Below are positions 13,001 to 24,629 of a DNA stretch of 64,000 bases, piece by piece (positions within the stretch are counted from its first letter, which is position 1; every line of letters starts with the position of its first letter). The stretch lies in contig OZ007580.1 of the NCBI GenBank assembly GCA_963931925.1, positions 10,956,001 to 11,020,000 on the forward strand. The letters are read 5' to 3'. Below the pieces are notes generated by a model. It did not search any database and was not told the DNA's origin. It saw only the letters and a list, made by a program, of their open reading frames with translations. Origin of the DNA: Onchidella celtica (taxonomy: Eukaryota; Mollusca; Gastropoda; Systellommatophora; Onchidiidae). A program made the translations under genes and the position numbers.

Positions 13001-16000
13001 CCCCCCAAAAATGACAACCCGATAGGCGATCTCCCCCATTTCTACTCTTACATCCGTCTGAATGTGGCTGTCGGACCAGATTGGACCTGCCATCGATTCC
13101 TTCACGGAAATTGGAAAATGAAATTACCTCTCGTCGACCCCAACACACTCACGCAGTCTTGACTTTCTGATTATCTCGACTCCACCTCCTCCACTGGGGG
13201 GCGTCTCTCTGTTTCTTTTCCTTGTCTATTCCTCTTGAGGATGAAGGGTGGTGATAGGGATAGCGTGTAAACCGGCTGTACCACAGTTTAGGAGGTAAAG
13301 AAATACATTGTCAAGGACTGATGCTTAATTTCTGGAAATTTCTAGATGGGTTGAAACACGTAGTTTTAGTTTTGTGATGAAAATCTGAAAAGTTAATCTG
13401 AGACAAAAAATGCTTGGCATACACAACGGGCATTTACAATAACTGCCCCCCCCCCCCTAATCACTCTGAGCAGTAAACTGTAGTAACGTTTCACTTTCGT
13501 GATAAAAATTCACACATAATGAGAAATAAATTTTAATGGTCGCGGGCATCTGATTAAATACAACTCGTGTCGTGTAAAATGAAAATTAGTAAGCATTTCC
13601 ACCATTCAATTTAGCACTGCGACACATCAAACTGCTCCCCTCGTTTCTCTGACAACACCAATGGTACTTTGCACAACGACATTATTGCTAAAGACTGTCA
13701 CAGACTTAACAAATGTATGAATTTTGTTTGCTACATTAGAAGAATGCAGTCCCCTCTTTGCTCATTGTTTTTTTAATCAAGCATAACGTACAACATCACA
13801 GCAAACTGCATCTACGCCCTCTCCCCATTCTTTCCCTCACTAAACATTCAGCAGCCAGAAAAGGAAACGTGCGCCACGAGTTTGAAGTGTTGCCAAAATG
13901 GATCTTACACATTATTTCCTCAAGTCAGCCTCAAGTTTCCAGATTTGGGGCCGCAAATGACTATCTCAGTATGCAAATGTCGGCCAACTGAAGCGTGGGC
14001 ATGTCAAACGATGCACGCGACCATGATAATGAATTTATGCTGATGAGTCCAGCCGGCCGAGCCGGTTAATGAGTGCTGATGAATATGCTAATTAGGCGAC
14101 TGTAATGAGTTTGCTGAAGCATGAATCCGCATCGGTTTTTGGCCACGGACGTTTATTGCTGCTCGATGACCATCTGTTGTTGACGGCGTGGTGAACACTA
14201 ACTATCCAAAACTTTACAGGAAGAACATTATCTATTCCCACGGCCGTGCACATTAACTGTTGGTTAGGTTCCTTACCATTCTTCACGAAAAGAAAGAAGT
14301 TGACCACTGAGTCTGGCCGCTTCTTAAGCTGCGCTCATGCACATAATAATCCGGTCGGTTTTATTTATTTGAAGTGTCCCCTTAACATAACGTTGAGTGA
14401 TCTGAGAAGAGCTTAAGTGCTTGAATGTGTTCAATTTTCAGTTCCAATTCTCCACTTTTCTCATTATAGCCGCAGTCAGTGAAATTTCTTTCTCCCTGCC
14501 AAAAAAGAAACGTCTTTTGTGTTAGAACCTTTTCAGTCATGCATGCTTATTCTAAACTCTTCAAATTGTTGAAAGTGTCAATAACTTCTTCGTCTTCTTT
14601 TTCTACAAGCCTCAATCCATTTATTTCATTTTTGTTTTCGGACTCAAAACAACAAAGAAATGTATTCCCACCCCACCCCCCACCCCCCAATAAAACGTAC
14701 CCACAAAGGGAATATTTGTCTACTGAGCTACGTATGTATTGACAAAATATCTCCCGCCAATAAAACACAGCAAAACATTCAGGACCAGCTCTCGTTACTC
14801 TGCGATCTGTCACAAACCAGTTGTTTTCAATCAACTCAGGGTCTGGGCTCAGTGATTATGTGGTCCTAAAACACTAGGAACATGCACCGCTGGAAAGAAG
14901 CCCCGGATGATAAATCGACAGAAAACAAACGGCCAGACATTCCGAGATTAATAAAAACCACGAAATTGGACGCTGCGAGTTGCATAAGTCGGCAAACTAA
15001 CCCCGATCCTCACAGATCCACGACGAGACAGACAAGGGTACAAAAAATAAAAATGAAGCATCAGGAAACGAGCGAATGAGGTGGGGCTTGACTGTCATTT
15101 GAATAAATACGTAAAAATGCCATACCGTTTTTGATTGGCATTACGGATTTTGGTTTTGTTTTTCTGAGAAAGATTGTCCATTTTCAGCAAAATTCGTATG
15201 CGGCTTTGGCCATCGTCAGCCCCCCCCCCCCTCTCCCGACGAACGAGTGTCTTAAAAAACAACGTGAGAAATCAGACGGAGTCTCGCCCCGACAGGGATC
15301 CAAATCTGGGACCTCTGGCACCCGAATTAAGAGCTCTTGCTACCTACCGACCCAGGGGGTAAACAAATAAGGAACAAGGCTTTTTGCCGTGTCTTTTTAA
15401 GAACGTCGTAGCATAGCGATGTTGCATAGGGCCTTCTTATTCTTTTCTTTTTTTTTTAATGTTTCCGTCAATGATCGTTTTTGTTTCCAATGTTGTTGCC
15501 TTAACAGAAACGAAAAATAACCAACCCAAGAGGCAGTCGACAATGCAGTGGAAAAGCAGTATTCATAAACTAACCTCCCACGGGGTGAAGACCTTGCAAG
15601 AGTTCGACACAATGCCATAAGCTGTACATACGGTCTTCACAGTGGTACCCAGGCAAATGGCATTCAGAAAAGACACACGAACGGTGGAGTAAAGCTTAGG
15701 CCATCGCTGCCCATTCATAACCGCTGAAGAAATGGCTCGTTTGACCATCAGGGCTTGGAAATGGCAAAGCTGCTCTTTGATCTGGTCTAAAGACAACTTG
15801 GACGAAGCACTACTTCACAAAATGGAATACTATAAAGTCTTCTGTTCTCCTAAAATCCAAGAGGGTCTTGATGTTCTTCAGTGATGAGCATGGCTATGAG
15901 GGTGGTTATTAGTGCTACTGCTGCGATTTCTGTTTGTCATTTCTGACTTCCTCAATGACTACCAACATTTAGGCCAATTTTGCCCAATTTTGACAGTATT

Positions 16001-16890
16001 AGGGCGTTTCATCACAGAAAGCAAACATGATCAGACCAACAACGGTTCTAAAGTTTTGAGCTGCAGGAATATGGAAAGAATTTACGACAACAGCGGCGTT
16101 AACCGTGCGTCTCAACATCATTAAGATGCTACCATAGTGACGATGATAATGGCGACCGATGACGATCCTACACTGGCAATAATAAATTTCAGTCAAGGGA
16201 TACTGTGATTAAAAAGAATAGAATTGTACGTATAAGCAGAGAGAGAGAGGGGGGGGGGAGAGAGGATGAGAGAGAGAGAGCGAGAGAGAGATTGGATGCG
16301 GGAAAGAAAAACACATCATTATTTCGTTAAGAACTGAAATAGCTGGTAGTTTAATTCTCATGCATTTCGTCAAGCCTCCTGCCTTTGTATAGGCATCACA
16401 CAGTGTGTTCAATCAAAGCAATGTGTTTAATGTTGCTTTTACGCCACAGCTTTACTCTGACCCTGAGCTCTAATCCACAAAACGACATTATTACGCTCTG
16501 TATCAAATCAATGCTCTACGCCACGATATGATCAAAGCTCACTCTAGCTTCAGATCTCCGCTAGTTAAACGTGGAATATCCAGCCGCACGAACGGAGGCT
16601 GGTCCTGATTGCCAAACTGCGTGGAACGTGTCTTTTGCTAAAAAAAAAAAAAACTTCCTTGTTGATTATTTTTCCTCTAAAAGCTTTGCTATAATTGTCC
16701 GGGCATCATAACATAATGTCAGCGCTCTAATTAAGGTCAGGGTAATCTCGCAGGTAACAAACTGGAGCTGGAGAGCCCAGCTTCCTAATTTCACTTTCGA
16801 CATGATGGTTTTTCTTCTAATCTTCCCCATCTTCTCTTCATCCTGTCCGTTATAATCATACAATCACGTAAACTATAATGTCACATACAA
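7010..16890. other. Non-coding, repeat-sprinkled, no recognisable gene
   Basis: Open frames here are short and lack family similarity. Contains many poly-C/poly-G runs (for example 8,920-8,938 and 10,805-10,820), a CA/C tract near 10,961-10,992, a tRNA-derived SINE remnant near 15,230-15,360, and a TAAT-rich island at 13,985-14,110. Confidence 0.5.
15230..15360 (-). mobile_element. tRNA-derived SINE remnant
   Basis: On the minus strand the sequence CCTGGGTCGGTAGGTAGCAA continues through GAGCTC to CCCAGATTTGGATCCC. It resembles a tRNA body with degenerate A box (near 15,340) and B box (15,293-15,308) at normal spacing. It lacks the stems of a functional tRNA. Confidence 0.5.
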
Positions 16891-16892
16891 GC

Positions 16893-17040
<148 letters not shown>

Positions 17041-17810
17041 AAAACAAGAAGGAGATAAGATCATAATCCACTCATTGTTGCTACACCTCTCTTTCCTGTG
17101 CACATGAGCTGTCAAAGTTAGTCAAGTCACGCCATACGATCCAATTGCGATAATACACATACAATTATGACATGATTCACTACATCTTAAGTGTGTAACA
17201 AATCTACTTGAGCGACAAAGTCTACGCCCAATCACTGCGCTTCCTAAGAAAACCACTTTGGACTCACTCATGGTACAAATAATATTCTTTCACAAAATGG
17301 CACATCCTGGTGTAAAAGCACATAACATTAAACCCCACTGAATAGTTGAAAATTTCAGATTCAATGTTTAAAATCTATTGAGATGAGGAACTTTGGCGTT
17401 GAGTAAGATGTCAGAGGCAGCAGTGAGGAATGTTGAAAAGCTTCAATTATGAACGATCGCTGGGTAAATGAACTTTTCCATGTAAGCCAGACGATTACGA
17501 TGTACAAAAAGCGAAGGCCAGGTGTTGGGACCAAATCAAGATAAACAACATACTATGATTATCTGTCAAAATAGACTGTAAAATCGTTTTAAATTCTCCC
17601 AGTAATGAAAGCATCTTCCACTGCGTAATTTGAGCCATGGGGACCAGGTGTGGCTGTGGACGCCGCAAGTTGCTGGGCATCATGCCCTTACTTTTGTAAT
17701 TTCGTTGGGAGAGAAAAAAAAAAGTGATCATTCATGAAAGACACGAGTGGCATTTACAGAAAAAGAGCCGGCCGTCCGATGATCAGAATGATACTGAATG
17801 TGTAACTTTG

Positions 17811-17876
17811 TAAAGGACCCCCCCCCCCCCCAAAAAAAAAACCAACAAACCTTTGGTGGGGGGGGGGGCAAACAGG

Positions 17877-17942
<66 letters not shown>
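17811..17942. repeat. Poly-C, poly-A, poly-G and (GA)30 cluster
   Basis: Consecutive tracts of about C14, A10, G11 and then 61 bases of GA. Other nearby sequence is ordinary. Confidence 0.95.
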
Positions 17943-17945
<3 letters not shown>

Positions 17946-20900
17946 GGATAGAAGTGAACCAGTGACTGTATCTGAAAACGAATAAAAAGAAAAAACTCAA
18001 CTCATCTTTTAATTAGAATTTTTTTTCTACCCGAATATGAATCTAACAAATAGCAGGACTGACTGCATGTGGAAACATTTCATCTACAAAAAAGGATAAA
18101 AAGCATATTATTATTAATTATGTCCAGCTACAGAAACTCGATGCCACATTTGATGCCAATCTAACACTACACAAACCATAACACGGGATAAATCAACACT
18201 AATAATGCTAAATACCCGGGGAATTAACTACACTGGCGCGTGCCTCCTTATCTTTGTTATTGTTTCTCTGGTGATTAAACAAGGTGGTTCCGCCGTTTTG
18301 TATGTTGCTGCTGTGCAGTGACTCCGTTGATGTAAACGTAACTAATCACTCGGGCCGCCCGCCATCTGTTTCTTATGAAGCCTCACCCTCCCCTTCCACT
18401 TCCTGCTGCTCGACGCCAGACCAGGAGTTTAACCAAGACTTGTTTCCGACGGAGACGCTCGTGAAAGCTGTCAGTTCAAATGATGGTTATGACTAAAAGA
18501 CAAATGAACTAGTTGACAGACTGAAGGGTATATTGGCAGATGGTACTTCGGTGGGTGAAAAGCACAACAGGTGGGTTCAACGTTACGCAGCGAGCATAAT
18601 TATACCGACGCTTAGGCAGGTAAGATGATGAGGTAAGCCGGTAGATGCCGGTAAGTAGAAAGACGGGTCGTGGATCTACCAATGCTTAATAAGACCGGGA
18701 GGTCGACTGGTATCGAGCGATATGCCGACTAAATGATGAGTATTAGGAAAAGCTTGTTTTTTTTCTCCTAATTATCCAAATTCCGTGTATCACACAGATA
18801 AACTAACGTGCGGACTTTGGGAAGCACGTACATCGACAAAGTAAATACATTCACAGACTGACAAATGATAAAAGAAGATCGCCCAGTAATTGCTGCATTC
18901 GCCGCCCCCACCTCCAACTTGGATGAACATCAGAAAACCCAAAGAATACTTCTATGGAACCTGTGACATTATCATAATTCCCATCATAATTTCCCCCAAA
19001 TCTTATCGCCGTACATGTTTACAGGTGGAAATCCTTTATCCTTTGGTCCGTTCGGTAAACACATCGCCCAGGATAGATAAACACATCTGCATTCCCCATC
19101 CCATCATGGTTAGCACGTCGAGTGGCATGCAATAGACCTACTTTCAGAAATCTATGTCTGTTTGTGCTGAATATAACAAGCTCATAACTACTGACACAAA
19201 CTCCCGAAGCTTGTAAAACAATTCTCCCCAAATTTCCTAGCCCCTTTGACTTCTGTCTCAACCTAATTCTGAAGAAAGAGTGAATGGATGTAATTTCATT
19301 CAGTTCGGTTCAATTCTTTAACCATAAGAATGCTGGTGGTCTTTCAGTGGTATGCTTCAGACTTCCAGCTTTGAAACCTAACGGCATGAAATCGTCCGTG
19401 TGGTACTTTCTGACGGAAATTGTAAATCCAGAAACCAAGATAAGGAATTTCCATACTCTTCTGAATTTAGAAACGCAAATACGACACTGAAATTTCACAC
19501 TGATGAAATAATTATAAACATAGTAACAGGGATGCCAAATGATTTTTGAAAAAAAAAAAAAAAATGAAAAATGAATGTGTCATCGTGTTTGTACCAAAAC
19601 AAACATTTTTTAAATAACAGTTTTAACGCTATGATGCATCGAAAAGGCTCGAGAACAACAGCAATAACGAAAAAAACGAAAAATCGGGACTGACGGAAAA
19701 GCCGGAAAAACCTGACTTTTGGCATCCCTATGGCGAAGACCGGCTGCAACTATTTTACAAGTACACATGTTATATTGCACCGCTCTCCGCAATGGTCTCA
19801 ACATCTATTATGAGGAGATATTACAACCGAAAAAAGATAAAATTTCTTTTCGAGTTATGATAAGAATACAACATGGCCGGACAAACTGCTCTTTTCGACC
19901 CATGAACGGACAGAACTCGTGACCTTGACAGACCAGGCTGCTAAAGACATTTAGTCAGTGGTTTTTCCTCTCTCGTGCTTTGGTAAGCATGGCTCGTTGG
20001 CCTGATTTGCCAACAGGAACTCCGCCTTACGGGAAAAAACGCTGGCCAATCTACTCCTGATGGCAAATTAGCCAAGTCTCCTGGTGGGTGAGATGAAATT
20101 AAAATCTGTTTTACCTGATCATGATTCCCTAACCAATCTTCCACGGCCTGGTTTCCTCACCCATCGATGCGTTCATTTCCACCCGGTAATGTGCTTATCA
20201 TAATAATAAATTATATAAATAGACTGCCTAGTAAGAAAGTCCGCCCTTAATCCTTCGTACTCTCCCCAAAAAAAGCGTACACTTTTCTTTCTCCCACTCG
20301 AGAAAGATCAGTACGTTTCCTGAAAATGGGGAAAGAGTCTTAACTTGGTTTGATGGCCTAAGTCAGTAAGTCATGCCGTTGTATGGTTGCGACATCCAAT
20401 GTTTCAGCTGGTGGTATTTCTTCAAATTTCGGAACCTATCATTCTATCTTTACATTACATTTCATGGCCGGCCAATGCGGTGAAGATCTCTGGTTTCATT
20501 TCTTATATTTCTTTATCTTATCTTATAGTCCAGGGGAGATGACGGGGAAAAAAAAATGGTGGGCGGAAGACGGAGATACTTGATGCGCACTTAGGACACA
20601 CACGGACTGAGAGGGAAGCTTTTCAAAGCTGTGAGAGTACACAAGGGGACAAAGCCGAGACAGGATGGTCTCTTAAGCGTCGCCGGCAATTGGGGGGGGG
20701 GGGGGAGAAGCAGAATCGGGACGTGAGGGGGCGGATTGGAGCGGGAGAGAAAAATACCAGCTATGTGAGATATCACACAAATTATGATAATTTCAGTAGA
20801 CATGAATGATTACGGGTTCCTTTGAAGATATAATCATGTCAAATTATAATTAAGTTTGCGGCTGGCCAGCACGTTTATAACATGATTAAGTCCCACTGTA

Positions 20901-23900
20901 CGTAATAACCCGGCAGAAGATTCAGGACCTGAGCGGATGGTCTTGGCGTCCTCTCAAATTTCACGATATGCAGCAACAAAACGGAGACTTGGAATGTTTA
21001 TTCACAAAATTAATAAATCCTGGGCTATCAATCCAAGATGCTGGAAGAGCAAGGAATTCTGCACCCCCCCCCCCCCCATCTCTATCCTGACAGATTCCAT
21101 GTGAGATTCCGACCTGAGGAGCTCCAAATTAATGGAGATGAGAGGATTATTAATGCCCTAATTGTCCTGGGAAAAGTCTCTGGTTTCGCCACCCATGTCA
21201 GAGGTTAAGTCACAATTCTCAACTCTAATCCATTTCGATGCATTTTAAATACATTTTAAGATTAATTTTAAGCAAGCGATATCCTTATCATTACTAATTG
21301 GATGATCAGTCTCTCCTACAAAAAAATCCATGGGGTTCTTAAGCGAGACAGACAGGGCAGAGGGAGTTCAGTTCTATTGTTAATATTGTTGCTGCTTTTG
21401 TCGTTCATTCATATCAAATTGGACGAATGTTATTTAACGTTTTGTTGCTGTTGCTGTCGTTCATTCATATCAAATTGGACGAATGTTATTTAACGTTTTG
21501 TTGCTGTTGTTGTCGTTCATTCATATCAAATTGGACGAATGTTATTCAACGTTTTGTTGCTGTCGTTGCTGTTTTGCAACCTTAGGGAACTGAAGTGTTC
21601 GAGGGGTCCACAGTATACAATCCTTTGTGTTTGTTCATAAAAGGACAGTACAAGAGCGGTGGAGAGTTGTGAGTATACATTAACGATGATTGCACAGTGA
21701 CAGAAAGAAAACATGGTCAAGCCCAGGATAAAGGCAACCAACTAGGGAGCACTTTTGGGGACAAAGATCCAAGAAAGGCAGAAAGACGACAGCAACAACA
21801 AACACACAAGAAAAGAACAAACAAGAACAAGAACAACAAGAACAAGAACAAGTGAGGTGTAAATGCCTCCAGCAGCTATTCTCCCAAAATAAAGACCTAC
21901 AGGCCTAACTAAGCGACACCACGCCTGGCACAGGTTTTCGGTCCAACTGTTTGAAAACGTATAGATACATCTGCGGTTGATGCAGGCGATGCAATTGTTA
22001 CATAAACTGGTAATGTCCAACCAAACAAAGGAAAATAGGGAAGAGGACACGAGTTGACGTTCACCGATGTTAATGTAGGCCCGTTTGTTGTCTAGGAGAA
22101 GAACGTGAATGGAGAGAAAAGCAAATGTAAATATTGGACAACGGAGTTTAAAACAATAATTCTAACATGATCTGAACACGAAAAATATCGACCCAGCATC
22201 CACACACGCGAAGGCATGCGCAAAATCAACTAGCATTCAGTTGATGATTTTTTTATTTTTTTTAACAACTTCGCCAGATAAAAAAAAAAAAAAATCATGC
22301 CCGCTCACGGACCTTCTATTGACGATTGGCACGTGAGAGAAAAGGCGGCTTGAGGCAAGATTTCAAATGTCTTTGAACTGGCCCGGAGCTGTGAAAAGCT
22401 GCGTGAGCGGGCGTGAATTCGTGTCGATTAGAGGCGGTGGTCGCTGCGCAGCTCTGCAGCCGTGGGAAAAGCCACTTCCAGAGAAATGAAATGTTTGGGA
22501 AGTGGTGGAAAAGAAAAAAAAAATAATACAGCTTTGAACAGCTCAGGCCGATTTTGCATTCTGTATGCACAAGATCAACGAATAACGTTCCCATCATATC
22601 ATCCGATATCTAACAGAATCAAAATATCTGACAATACTTAAATATTATCTTCGTAGAAACGCACTGTAGAGATATCATGCGAATTCGGACAAAGAATTTC
22701 TACAATGATACAAGTATCTACCCATTAAAAAAATGTTCCCTTCGTCACCCCTCCATGAAAACCACTGACGATAGACTGAGCGTGCATTGGGTTCCAGAAT
22801 GAATGTCACTTGAACGAAGTTACTTCATTGAGTGATCGACATTATGCTCCAATGAAACAACCTGAATAATTATTTTGTTGCCTTTTTTTCTTGTTTAAAT
22901 GCGGCGCAAGCGACTACGAGGCAAGCACGTTACAAAATATCTCCCCACGGCACATCAACGCTCAGACATATGAAACTACTGAAACAGCGCACAATGCTAC
23001 TGTAGAATGATATAACAATGCAAGCACACATTGCATGCATCCAATAGCCGTTCCATTTCGTTCTAAGGTTGCTTTGTGTCAAAGGGAAACGACGAAAGCC
23101 AAATGCATTATACTGTAATAATTTAGAAGTTCATTCGTACTGTTTCTTTCCATAAACATTGTTGGTGTGGTTCTGACTTGTAAGACTTACGGATTGATCT
23201 GAACGCCGCGGCGCCGGTTTCTATGGTAGACCTTGCGATGCGCTGCTGACCACGATTTCAGGCAAAACAAGTAAAGATATCCTGGCATTTTCCAAATTAG
23301 AGCCGACAATAAATGGCGGCTGTGTGTAATAATGATGTCCATTATTATTGTTATCTTTTATCTTAAAATTATTATAACATTATCCTGGGGCAATCGTACA
23401 AAAAAATGCAGCTATCCTAAGGCACTTTTTGTTTGATCCTGTGCCAGACGAGCAGTTATAATTTTGCATCTAATTCCAATTGACAGCGATATGTGTACGG
23501 TATTTATTAATTCCATGCAAAAAAAAAAAAAATTCTTTTGTTTGTCTATTCCACGTGGATTTTTTTTCTTCGGGGTGGGGGGGGGGGGGTGTGAGTGTAC
23601 AAATGAAAGGAACTGTTGGATGTCAAAACACTGCCAAGTACGATTTGTTAGAGTACTAAGCAAACTCAGGTTCCACATCGATAATCCGAGCAAACTGCTA
23701 GCTGAATGTAAACGAGCACCTGTGTATAAATCGAATATCAAGAACCGAATGTCACCCCGTTGCTATTTCAGCCGCTTTACTGGGGAAAGAGATTAAAAAT
23801 AAAAAAAAGAGACAACCCTTATGCGCGCTGCATTAAAAAAACATGTACGGGGAGATATAATTGCAACGCAAACATCCAGTTCGTTCATCTCATAAACAGA

Positions 23901-24240
23901 TTCAGTGCAAGCCTTCATATGCTATGATACCAGTGGTAATCGACCAGAATTGGAGAAAGCAAAATCACAATCTCCTCCACATGCTATTCAAACTAAAGTA
24001 ACTGGGAAGCAAAACAAGCTAGCGGAACTACGCAGCATCACATTAAGCATTTAGGCATAGTTACATCGTGTGTACACCTAAAAAAAACAACAACAGTATT
24101 AACCTATTGGCTATATTAGGCGTGATTGCGCGTGACACATCAATCAATCATTCGTATCTAGATCTACTGTCTAACAAACGAATTACATGGTAAATACATG
24201 AACTATGAACAAGAACTCGCTCGCAGTTATTTCACTGAAG
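17943..24240. other. Non-coding, no recognisable gene
   Basis: No supported exon. Includes a small TIR-bounded segment at 19,527-19,730, an AT-rich palindromic island at 20,820-20,890, a 56-bp triplication at 21,401-21,568 and several homopolymer tracts. Confidence 0.5.
21401..21568. repeat. 56-bp tandem triplication
   Basis: Three copies of TCGTTCATTCATATCAAATT followed by GGACGAATGTTATTTAACGT and TTTGTTGCTG plus a variable TTG/CTG end. Units start at 21,401, 21,457 and 21,513, nearly identical, which suggests a recent event. Confidence 0.95.
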
Positions 24241-24244
24241 ATTC

Positions 24245-24625
24245 AAATAGGTAGCTACAATGTCTTCTTTTATTTTGTAGCAAGGAAGATGATTGCATCT
24301 GCACGGAAACAGCTTTTACTTACACAAGCATTTTAGTTTTACTTTTTCTTGTGACCTGTTAATCCAAACTGTATTAGCTGTCGCTGAAAGTGTGGCAATT
24401 GCAGTCTTCCACATCTAATATTATTTTAAAAATGCAGAATCCTTATCTTTTCATTTGCAGATTGGACAATTTTGTAGCTGCCCGAATTTATTTTGTTGAT
24501 CTTTACTTTGCCTTTGCGTGTGGAGTTTCTGTTCAAAATTAAACTTCAAATTTGTATCACCAGATTTTTTATCATTCCAATGCCAGTTGTTTCGTTTCTT
24601 TTCTGCTGAAATGAGTTAGTAGCAT
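24245..24625 (+). repeat. Dispersed repeat R2, plus-strand copy
   Basis: About 380 bp, visibly similar (roughly four in five positions by eye) to the reverse complement of 34,495-34,905. Shared blocks include TGTCTTCCACATYTA, AATGCAGAATCC, TTTCATTTGCAGATTGGACA and TGTGGAGTTTCTGTT. Confidence 0.78.
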
Positions 24626-24629
24626 TTCC

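Noticed and set aside
21401-21568. Regular repeats that might suggest a CRISPR array
   Set aside because: Units are contiguous with no unique spacers, and the DNA is animal.
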